A DNA stretch of 64,000 nt from Ifrita kowaldi (taxonomy: Eukaryota; Chordata; Aves; Passeriformes; Cinclosomatidae), in contig VZRS01009476.1 in assembly GCA_013398055.1 (NCBI GenBank), positions 1,536 through 65,535 of the forward strand. Direction: 5' to 3'. Both the position numbers and the translations under genes were made by a program. Below, piece after piece: positions 25,998 through 36,672 of this stretch (within the stretch, counting starts at the first letter, position 1; each line of letters opens with the position of its first letter). The notes under the pieces were generated by a model. It did no database searches, was not told the origin of the DNA, and was given only the letters and a program-made list of their open reading frames with translations.

Positions 25998-26717
25998 TAG
26001 ACTCATTAAGATAAAATAACAGTGAACAAAACCAAGTTAGGCTGGTTTCAAATTGCTCACGTTCTGTTCCTTGTTCATTTGAATTGAATTTGCTTTTTCA
26101 GGAGAAAAAGCACAACTATTGCAACAATTGTTAGCATCTCTAAGGGGTTTTGTTGCTAATAATAGCAACAGAAATGAATTAAAGAAAAATATTAGCAAGG
26201 AAATGAAAAAGCAGCATGGCACTCTCCCGTTTCCATAGATTAGACATCAAAATTATTGCCTTGCAGGATGGACAGAAATATAGATTAGGTGTAAAATCTA
26301 ATCTATGGTGAAAGGGGATGGAAGCACCTCTCAAGTTCTCCTTGATGAGCACATTCATTCCCCAGAAACAGAGCTGCAATATCTGCCAGCTTTCCTGGAG
26401 ATCCATCAGATCTGTTATCTATTTATTGGGGAAACTCTTCCTTTAATGGAAAATAAAGGAGAATAACGCCAGGAAAAACAGAACATATAAAACAGGGAAG
26501 TGTCAGGACTTAAATTTTTGTTGTTTGTTCTATTTTGAGACATTTCAAGTTCTACCCATGATATATTTTGAAATATTCCAGAGCAGCTCCTGTTATTAGA
26601 TTTTAACCAGCTTGCCTGTTCTCTTCATTATCTTAGGCAATGGATAACTTATATGGAGTCCAAACTTTCTTCCTGTGTTTGGAAGACAGCACTGGAGCCT
26701 CCTTTGGACTTTTCCTG
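25998..26717 (+). repeat. Near-identical tract F, pairs with ~55658-56373, includes an exon
   Basis: About 720 bases match the intron and the start of the MGAM exon at 56293. I count about 13 substitutions over the ~670 bases from 26041, close to 98% identity. It includes the TCTTAG acceptor (ends 26636) and 27 intact in-frame codons (26637-26717) identical in sense except Val to Leu at one codon. Similarity stops abruptly after CTG. The next triplet is TAG (26718-26720) where the intact gene has ATG AAC. Confidence 0.92.
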
Positions 26718-26720
26718 TAG

Positions 26721-29700
26721 TTTAAGGAAAAAGAACAACTACTCTGACTGCATTCTTGTTGCGATATTATTGTGTAGAAATAGTCAATGCTGCAATGTTG
26801 TGTGCATGTTTAATTTATAATTCTGAAAATGTGGCAGAGTTCCTGTGACAGCTGTTTATGGAGGTGTTTTGTCCAACCATGCAGGTACAAATCTGGGATC
26901 CCTATTTGTGCATTTTTACCTTTTTTCTGGTACAACTCACCCTCTTCTAGATATTTAACCAGTCCAGTTTGTCTGGCTTATCCTCCAGATGTTAAAAATT
27001 ACTTTTATCCTCACTTCCAGTTTTGGTTTTTTTTTCACTTTTTCAAGGTCCAAGGCTCTGGCTAAACCTCCATTAAAACAATCTTGGCATTCCAAACTTT
27101 CCCCCCATGGATGTGGACATTGGAAATCTCAGCTCAGAATTCTGCACCTTGGAGGAGATGATGCTGGTGCAGGTTTTTGTGCAGTCTCTTGGTGGGACAA
27201 CCACAGAAAATGCCAAAAAGCAATGCTGTTGTACTCAAGAGGTGAAGTGATGGCAATATTAGAAAATTAATTGGAAAGAAAAAAAAATTTGAAAACTTTG
27301 TGACTTTCAGCTGTTTAGCTCCTTTTTCTTGTGGGCTACACCAATCATATCTCCCAGGAAAACTCCCAAGCTTCTACTGTGTGGAATTTAGGGAAAGTTA
27401 GGGATGCTTTTAAGAAATAGAGCAGTGATTCAGCTGATTATTGCTGCCATAAACACGGCAGGCCTTGGGTGGCTGCTGTGCGTGGGGGTGACAGCTCGAT
27501 GAGCTCCTCTGGCCTAAAATAACAAAGCCATTACTGCCCTCACTGCTGCTGCCAAACAAAGCAATAAAACCTTTGATCAGTTTATGGCCTGCTCAAAACT
27601 TACAGGTTACGGTCTTTTCAGGGAAAATGTTTGCAATTTACTTGTGGTGACAGGATTTGTCTTTTCGGATGCAGACAAAGAATGCCAGATTGCCTGACCT
27701 CACTTTTGTATTTCAGTTTCCCAGCGTTGTGTTATTTCCTCTCTTTCCAGCATAGATGATGAGGATTATTTAGTGCTATGGTATGAAAAGTCCTTATTTA
27801 GGATATTTTAAAGGATTAACTTTGAGCTGTAGATCTACTTTTAAGAAGGAATAACCGTATGATGAACAATTTGTACACTCTAAAAAAGCTTAGATCAGTA
27901 ATTTTTTTTGGAAAACCAAATGGAAATTTGGATTTTTGGAGAGTGACCTAAGGAAGAAAGGAGTGTAAGGGAACTGTCAGTTCCTCAAAGAAATAATGGT
28001 ATGAGCAGAGCCACCTTCAGTTACTCTAACATACACTTAACCTTTGTAAATTCAGGTGTAATTTACACTCTTTGTTCCTATGGAAAGAGGGTTTCTGGCC
28101 AGAAAATCTGTTCTTGGGGTTAGAGTGGAACAGCAATGAACAATCTTTCCTCTTGACTTTGGTGGTCTTTATCTGGAGAGCCCAATCTGTGCCAAATGTC
28201 ACTGCTCTGCAGAGATTTGCGTCAGTTGAACACCAGGAGAGCAGAAAGTGCAGTTAAAGGTCTATAAAACGTATTATCTAAACCACAAGAGCAGAGAGGA
28301 AATACTTAAGAGGGTCTGACAATGTTAAATGTTCCAATGGCAAATAACCTCGCACATTCCCAATAAACAGGGAGAAATGAAAAGCTTTGGTTTGGCTTCT
28401 GTTAGGAAAGGGAAATCCTCTACTACAAGGGTTAGGATAATAAACTGTTAGTAGAGCTTACAACAATGTAAACTCCTCCAAATCATATCAGAAGTTGAGG
28501 AAAAGATTGATATTTTTTGAAAGATGGAAGGAAATAATGTTAGAGTTATGAAAAAGCAGAATCTTCAGCTGCCCCTTCAGCCTCACTGGCACTGTGGCCT
28601 GCAAGGCTCAGCCCCTTTGTGTCACCTTCACAGTCACTGAGGGACATTTTAAGTCAAACCAGCTCCTCTGGATCTCTGAGAGGAAATCCTTGAATTACAC
28701 AGAAATCTTGGTTCATTTGTGAACTTTATTGTTTATATCCACACCAAGGAGCTATTCCCAAACCACAGTCTCTGACATGAAGTTCTTCCAACACGTGGTT
28801 TATTCATTGGTATCCCACAGCTCTCAACATGTGGGAGCAACATGGCCTGGCAGGGTTCTGAACCTCAGAGGTGCCTCCAACTAAATTATTCCATGTTCTT
28901 CTGAATCCAAAATGTCCATTTTGGGCCTTTCCCATAGGAATGAAGCCCAAAATTCTGTGCTGGGTGCTCCTGCACCAGCAGCAGCCAAAGGGGTTGATGA
29001 ACTGCTCTGGTTTTGGTGACACCAGGTGAATAAACATTCATTAGCAGTTGAGCTGTGTGGAGCAAGCTCAGATTCATCTGGAGAACGAGGCAGGATTGAT
29101 GGGAAGTATCCAGAGGTGGAAGGCTGATGGATTAACCTACAGCAGCTCATCCAACCCTAGGACACCTCACATGAGTGTTTCTGTTCAGCTCTAGCAGGAC
29201 ACCGAAATCATTTTGATCATTTTGGTCTCAGATAAATAGGATGGAATTCCCAGTGGGTGTTTTAAGGATAATTTGTATGAATAAAGCCAATGGAGAGGTC
29301 TCATTTTATGTTGCCTGGATATCTAAAGGGGTTTGAGTACATCCCTTGATTATCCTTTCATTAGCATTTATCTATAGACTAAAATAATTGAAATATTTCT
29401 CCGTCTTACTTGACTTTATTTAAGTATGGGCATAAAGTACTAATTAGCAATTATTTATTAATGGTTTATTAAAGTACTTCTAGTCCCACTGTTATACTCT
29501 ATTATTAAGAACAATTTCTCAGGAATTTTCAGGAAGTTCTTATTCAGACATGGACCTTCCAGTTTTTTGTTCCTGTGGAGGATGTGGCTTTGTTTGAAAA
29601 GATTTGCAATGTCTTCTAAATAAGTAAATATTCTCTTCTTATCACCTTGGAATTCCCAGAATATGTTATAAATGAATATTCCATGCCTGCATTCCTACGG

Positions 29701-31186
29701 CCAAAACTTGCATTGGTTTATTTAAGATGCCTGAGCGATCTTTCTTTTCCCTCTGGGCTCTTGGGTTCTTCATTCCAGCTCAGGACAAGCAGGTAAAGAG
29801 TTTATTTTGAGTTCAGCAGCTTTAAAATCACCCATCCTGCACAGACACAATTTACAAGGTACATTTTAAAGTGAATTCACCCAAGTCTGGTCCTAAAGAA
29901 ACTCACTTCTCATGCAGCTGGGAAAGAATTCTTGGTATTCCAGCTCCGAGGGCTTCATCCCTATCAACATTCTGTTGGAAAAGTTTCACCGTTGACTCAC
30001 ATTACGAAATGAGGTGGCCCCGGTGCTGTTGCTCAGATCCTTTAATTTGGGTGTAATTACTCCAAATCATCGAGCATTTCCCTGTCCTGACACATTCCAA
30101 GAGTTGCCTTTCCAGCAGAGGTGTCTGGGATGAGCCAGGCACCGAGGGCACCCCGGGGGGATGCTCTGCATTGCCAAAGGAAGCAGGAGATCCAGGAGCT
30201 CGGATGTTCATTCCCAGGGCAGAGCAGAGAGCAGGGTTTGGATCAGCTGTTGGGAGCAGTAATTGCTCAGCCAGAGTCTCACATAATTACTGTAATTAAC
30301 ATATAACATACTTATTGTTTCTAGGTGATGCTGGGCCTGCCTGGCTTGTTCCTAGGGTTGAATAATATTCCTGGTTTTCCTTTACACTTCACATCCAGTG
30401 AGGGAAAATGAAGATAATTGAGCCCTTCTGAAATTCCCATGATTGAAAAACTCTGTTCTCTATTTGAAACAAATCAAGTACCGGTGGAAAGGGGGAAGGG
30501 TGACTTTTAAAATGCAAAGTGTGAGCGCAAAGCTTTACTTTTTAGCATTTCTTCACCCAGCTCCAAGGCAAACGTCATTATCTGTCCCCGTGAATTGTCC
30601 CCAGCCTGCTTTAGATAACGCCCGATCTAATGATAATGGGGCTGGGCTGTTTCATTTACAATTCAACGAGTGAGCAAGGCACAGATTTTCTGTGCAGGTC
30701 TTAACAACTTTATAGCCCTTGGTAACTCCCAGATTACTGCAATGGAAATATCAGGGCTGTTTGGATTTGTGAGAGGATGCGCCATTGGCAGCGTGCCAGC
30801 GCAGCCCCGCCAGTCAAGGCAGGTGCAAAAGTGCTGACAGGACAGGAGGGAATGTCTGATCCCTGTCAGCCCAATCTGATGCGATTTGGGCATTGCAGGA
30901 GGGAAATAATTTAACACTAAGAGGAATATTACCATCTTTGCTGTGGATTATGTATGAACTGAAATGCAGCGGAAAACTTCCTCCTGTTTGCAGAGGTACG
31001 TAACAGAAATCACTGTGATAAACTACACAGCTTGTACAGATCTCCTTGCACTTAAATTTCCTAGAAAAATGTGAGTTTTAAAAAAATGTCCCTGTATCAG
31101 CTCCCAAGGTATTCTTTGCTGCCAGCTGAAGAAGCGCTTGTGCAAATGAAGACACGTTGTAATAATAATTTATTCTGGTAGTAAAC
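26721..31186. other. Non-coding, no recognisable gene
   Basis: No clear exon. Two very weak echoes of MGAM exons may exist: a GGCAGAGTTC at ~26834 recalling the exon at 57024, and a stretch near 27125-27170 recalling the exon at 57678. Neither is convincing by eye. The rest is AT-rich with scattered short open frames and no recognisable repeat family. Confidence 0.45.
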
Positions 31187-32942
31187 CTTCCAAGCAGGAA
31201 GACCTTTTACATGCAAAACACATAAAACCCTGTAACTGAAAAGTGAACATCAATATTTTATGTAACCTGGTGTCACTTCATTTCTCCATCCGTGAGACAC
31301 AGAAACTTCAGGATATTGCTTCGATTCTGTTCTTTTGTAATGAGGTTTTTGCATAGCCAGAACTCTGAATGCAGGAACCATTTGGAGGTAAATTCAAGCT
31401 TTCTAACATGAATAATTGCTTTCCATGGATATTTTGGTTCAGTCCTAGAGCAGAGCGCTGCCACCTCAACAGCAAAACACTTCCTGAGCAGCTCTACACG
31501 TCCAATTCTCTGCCTTCACTTTTGAAATTCCAGCTGCCACTTCCAAAGCATTATTGGCACAGGGAAAGCAAAGAGAGGCTGGAAATGTTGGATGGCACTT
31601 TACAAAGGAATAAAGGATCCTGGAAAAGTTACTGTTTGTCCTGGAGGAAATAATTGTGGCACATTAGTCTGCTTTAATTGCCGCGATAATTTAAGTGACT
31701 TGTGTATCTTTGCTGTAATTATGGTGTCACTAAAGTTGCAATCCTATAGAAAAATAAGCAAATAGTGCCTTATTGAAGCAGCAGTTCGGGCTATTAAGGT
31801 GGAGCTCTCGCTGGAGAGCAGTGGGATTTAATTAGGGCAAGTTTCTTACTTGTTTTGTGTTTGGTTTTTGCTGTGGTGATTCAGAATGCAAAGGGATTGT
31901 TCCGGGGAAGTGGAGCAGAAGTGCGTCCCCACCAGACAGAGCAAGGTGCTTGTATCCCTGCTGGAGCAACCAGGAGGCATAAACTCCCGTGAACTGAGTG
32001 ATGTATTCAATAATTTGAGGAATGGAGTTCATTGTTAAATGTGCATTATCTGTGTGACCGTCAGCACGCCAAACGGAGGTGAAGTGCAAGGAATTATTTT
32101 TCCTTCCAGGTGTGAGGGACTTCAGTCTCTCTGGAATATCTTATAAGTTAATGAGTTATCACCTTACACTGATTTACCTTGAAGGTTTACATGATTTTAT
32201 AGTGTTGCAATCAGATAATTTTTAAACTTTCAGACAGGAACTGATATCTGTGACTTCTTCAGAGACCCCGAGTATCAGCTGTGTCTTCCCTGGATGTGTT
32301 TTACCCACATTCCAGGAATCACAACCAGAAAGGAACAAGGGTGAGTCCCAGTTTTGATTTTATGCCCACAGAGGGGCTGCTCTGGGATTTGGACACTTGA
32401 AGGAAGCACGGTTCTGACTCGGACTGAATAGAATTCCTGCATATTTTCCCCTCCGTGCCTTTCGGATTTCAATGAGCAGGGCTAAAATGGAGCTTTTATG
32501 GCAAACGCGCTTAAAGAAATAGAACTGGCCTGGGTGCTCTCAGTCCTAATTGCCCATAATTACACAGCAAATGAGAAAATGGGGCAGTGGAATAAGATGC
32601 TGCAGTGAGACTCAGGAATTCCCGTGCTTCGCACATTTGCCACCATCAGATATTGTATTTCTGCTAAAAGGAAAGGGAAGTAATTGCCTAAATGGAGGCT
32701 AAGGACTGGAGTGGAGAAAGCTGTCAAACAAGATAACTGGGAAAATAAGAAAAAGGGAAACAGCACTTCTGTTCCAGGGAAAGCTTCAGGTGTAGCAGAG
32801 TGGAGCTATTTAGATGGCAAATATCGAATGGATTAAAGTCTCCTTTTGAAAGGCGGCTGCTTTATCTCGCAGCACACACCTTCCACAGGCCTGGGAAAGC
32901 CTCAAAATGCAGATTCGGGGTTATCGTGGTGCTTCCAGTCTT

Positions 32943-32943
32943 N
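32943..32943. other. Single-N contig junction
   Basis: One N separates the end of contig A from contig B, whose first base matches 31187. The sequence does not continue biologically across this point. Confidence 0.97.
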
Positions 32944-34178
32944 ACCTTCCAAGCAGGAAGACCTTTTACATGCAAAACACATAAAACCCTGTAACTGAAA
33001 AGTGAACATCAATATTTTATGTAACCTGGTGTCACTTCATTTCTCCATCCGTGAGACACAGAAACTTCAGGATATTGCTTCGATTCTGTTCTTTTGTAAT
33101 GAGGTTTTTGCATAGCCAGAACTCTGAATGCAGGAACCATTTGGAGGTAAATTCAAGCTTTCTAACATGAATAATTGCTTTCCATGGATATTTTGGTTCA
33201 GTCCTAGAGCAGAGCGCTGCCACCTCAACAGCAAAACACTTCCTGAGCAGCTCTACACGTCCAATTCTCTGCCTTCACTTTTGAAATTCCAGCTGCCACT
33301 TCCAAAGCATTATTGGCACAGGGAAAGCAAAGAGAGGCTGGAAATGTTGGATGGCACTTTACAAAGGAATAAAGGATCCTGGAAAAGTTACTGTTTGTCC
33401 TGGAGGAAATAATTGTGGCACATTAGTCTGCTTTAATTGCCGCGATAATTTAAGTGACTTGTGTATCTTTGCTGTAATTATGGTGTCACTAAAGTTGCAA
33501 TCCTATAGAAAAATAAGCAAATAGTGCCTTATTGAAGCAGCAGTTCGGGCTATTAAGGTGGAGCTCTCGCTGGAGAGCAGTGGGATTTAATTAGGGCAAG
33601 TTTCTTACTTGTTTTGTGTTTGGTTTTTGCTGTGGTGATTCAGAATGCAAAGGGATTGTTCCGGGGAAGTGGAGCAGAAGTGCGTCCCCACCAGACAGAG
33701 CAAGGTGCTTGTATCCCTGCTGGAGCAACCAGGAGGCATAAACTCCCGTGAACTGAGTGATGTATTCAATAATTTGAGGAATGGAGTTCATTGTTAAATG
33801 TGCATTATCTGTGTGACCGTCAGCACGCCAAACGGAGGTGAAGTGCAAGGAATTATTTTTCCTTCCAGGTGTGAGGGACTTCAGTCTCTCTGGAATATCT
33901 TATAAGTTAATGAGTTATCACCTTACACTGATTTACCTTGAAGGTTTACATGATTTTATAGTGTTGCAATCAGATAATTTTTAAACTTTCAGACAGGAAC
34001 TGATATCTGTGACTTCTTCAGAGACCCCGAGTATCAGCTGTGTCTTCCCTGGATGTGTTTTACCCACATTCCAGGAATCACAACCAGAAAGGAACAAGGG
34101 TGAGTCCCAGTTTTGATTTTATGCCCACAGAGGGGCTGCTCTGGGATTTGGACACTTGAAGGAAGCACGGTTCTGACT

Positions 34179-34327
34179 TTGCTCAGACTGAATCAAACTC
34201 TACATATTTTCTCCTCTGTGCCTTTCGGATTTCAATGTGCTACAGCAGGGCTAAAGTGGAGATTTTATGGCAAAAACTTCAAGGAGCACAACCGACCTCG
34301 GTGCTCTCAGCCCTAATTGCCCGTAAT
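34179..34327 (+). other. Hyper-divergent haplotype patch
   Basis: In contig B these ~149 bases differ from the equivalent segments of contigs A (32422-32560) and C (35498-35636), which agree with each other, by many substitutions and several indels (net +10). The flanks on both sides are almost identical among all three. No coding potential. Confidence 0.85.
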
Positions 34328-35377
34328 TACACAGCAAATGAGAAAATGGGGCAGTGGAATAAGATGCTGCAGTGAGACTCAGGAATTCCCGTGCTTCGCA
34401 CATTTGCCACCATCAGATATTGTATTTCTGCTAAAAGGAAAGGGAAGTAATTGCCTAAATGGAGGCTAAGGACTGGAGTGGAGAAAGCTGTCGAACAAGA
34501 TAACTGGGAAAATAAGAAAAAGGGAAACAGCACTTCTGTTCCAGGGAAAGCTTCAGGTGTAGCAGAGTGGAGCTATTTAGATGGCAAATATCGAATGGAT
34601 TAAAGTCTCCTTTTGGAAGGCGGCTGCTTTATCTCGCAGCACACACCTTCCACAGGCCTGGGAAAGCCTCAAAATGCAGATTCGGGGTTATCGTGGTGCT
34701 TCCAGTCTTACCCAATTTGCCAAGGCTTTGTTCCATACATTTCATAAAGATTGGGAGCTCTGCTGCCACCAGTCACCGGTGCCTCGGACCCTTGCTGCGA
34801 GGCTGGGAACGGGGTGCTGATGGATGCTCTACAGGGGGAGGTGTCACGCCTTGGGACACCTTGCACTGAACATTTTTTGCAGGATTTCCCCTGGGTTTTT
34901 ATCAGCTTTTCCCTTTTTAGTTCTCTTCTTATCATTTTTAGTGTTGCTTGCTCCATGACTGAAGAATAAATTAATGGAGGTGCTTAAATAATTTGTTGAA
35001 CTGACGTTTTGATTGTCTCAGTCCTAAACCTCTGCATGGATTTCCATCCTCATGGTTCATACCTGACCAGGGCATCTCCCTGATCAAGGACTCCTAAAGG
35101 CAGCTGAAATAAATGTATGTAAATGTGTTTATATAAATAAATGTGTACAGGAATTGAGGAGGTGTCACTCCTATGGAGAATCTTCCAAATAGGAACAGAA
35201 CTGCCGAGGGGTTCAACCTTCCCGGTTTTCCAACAGAAGGAGAGCCCCAACTTCTTTTGTTGCTGGGATCTTCCTACCCTGCCTCTGAAATTCAGCATTC
35301 TGTTAAATCTCACTTCTTCCTCTCCTTCAATGGAAACGCAGAACTTTTAGAAGTGTCGGACAGAACCAAAAAAAAAA

Positions 35378-35378
35378 N
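35378..35378. other. Single-N contig junction at a poly-A run
   Basis: Contig B ends in ten As followed by N. The same place in contig C (36677-36685) has nine As and then continues, so B broke at a homopolymer. Confidence 0.96.
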
Positions 35379-36672
35379 ACCCACATTCCAGGAATCACAA
35401 CCAGAAAGGAACAAGGGTGAGTCCCAGTTTTGATTTTATGCCCACAGAGGGGCTGCTCTGGGATTTGGACACTTGAAGGAAGCACGGTTCTGACTCGGAC
35501 TGAATAGAATTCCTGCATATTTTCCCCTCCGTGCCTTTCGGATTTCAATGAGCAGGGCTAAAATGGAGCTTTTATGGCAAACGCGCTTAAAGAAATAGAA
35601 CTGGCCTGGGTGCTCTCAGTCCTAATTGCCCATAATTACACAGCAAATGAGAAAATGGGGCAGTGGAATAAGATGCTGCAGTGAGACTCAGGAATTCCCG
35701 TGCTTCGCACATTTGCCACCATCAGATATTGTATTTCTGCTAAAAGGAAAGGGAAGTAATTGCCTAAATGGAGGCTAAGGACTGGAGTGGAGAAAGCTGT
35801 CAAACAAGATAACTGGGAAAATAAGAAAAAGGGAAACAGCACTTCTGTTCCAGGGAAAGCTTCAGGTGTAGCAGAGTGGAGCTATTTAGATGGCAAATAT
35901 CGAATGGATTAAAGTCTCCTTTTGAAAGGCGGCTGCTTTATCTCGCAGCACACACCTTCCACAGGCCTGGGAAAGCCTCAAAATGCAGATTCGGGGTTAT
36001 CGTGGTGCTTCCAGTCTTACCCAATTTGCCAAGGCTTTGTTCCATACATTTCATAAAGATTGGGAGCTCTGCTGCCACCAGTCACCGGTGCCTCGGACCC
36101 TTGCTGCGAGGCTGGGAACGGGGTGCTGATGGATGCTCTACAGGGGGAGGTGTCACGCCTTGGGACACCTTGCACTGAACATTTTTTGCAGGATTTCCCC
36201 TGGGTTTTTATCAGCTTTTCCCTTTTTAGTTCTCTTCTTATCATTTTTAGTGTTGCTTGCTCCATGACTGAAGAATAAATTAATGGAGGTGCTTAAATAA
36301 TTTGTTGAACTGACGTTTTGATTGTCTCAGTCCTAAACCTCTGCATGGATTTCCATCCTCATGGTTCATACCTGACCAGGGCATCTCCCTGATCAAGGAC
36401 TCCTAAAGGCAGCTGAAATAAATGTATGTAAATGTGTTTATATAAATAAATGTGTACAGGAATTGAGGAGGTGTCACTCCTATGGAGAATCTTCCAAATA
36501 GGAACAGAACTGCCGAGGGGTTCAACCTTCCCGGTTTTCCAACAGAAGGAGAGCCCCAACTTCTTTTGTTGCTGGGATCTTCCTACCCTGCCTCTGAAAT
36601 TCAGCATTCTGTTAAATCTCACTTCTTCCTCTCCTTCAATGGAAACGCAGAACTTTTAGAAGTGTCGGACAG

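Larger units (their letters stand above)
21341..26720 (+). pseudogene. Collapsed 5' paralogous copy of MGAM
   Basis: This region matches the intact MGAM locus in the same order and orientation but in pieces. 21341-22332 matches the flank at 45731-46641; 22333-22450 matches the first coding exon; 22490-22843 matches intron sequence at ~47100-47501; 22893-23380 matches intron sequence at ~53890-54360; ~25100-25150 matches ~55555-55605; and ~25955-26717 matches the intron and exon at ~55619-56373. The exons for the stalk, trefoil domain and start of the catalytic module have no counterpart. The first coding exon has lost its acceptor and reading frame, and the last matched exon ends in a premature TAG, so I judge it non-functional. 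Relative to the intact gene ~5.8 kb is missing before the exon 1 flank and ~6.3 kb between the two intron tracts. A transcribed non-coding role cannot be excluded. Confidence 0.85.
31187..36672 (+). repeat. False duplication: three overlapping contigs laid end to end
   Basis: Contig A (to 32942), contig B (32944-35377) and contig C (from 35379) are separated by single Ns at 32943 and 35378. B starts with a copy of A from 31187 (offset 1757, later 1767). B continues through the sequence of C (offset 1309) up to a poly-A run at 35368-35377 that matches 36677-36685. The end of A (32303-32942) equals the start of C (35379-36018). B therefore bridges A and C as the other haplotype. The non-redundant locus would join 32942 to 36019 and be 3076 bases shorter. 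There are no genes inside. Confidence 0.95.

Noticed and set aside
31369..33412. Pairs of identical open frames suggesting a gene family
   Set aside because: They are the same sequence counted twice through the contig overlap at 31187-36672.
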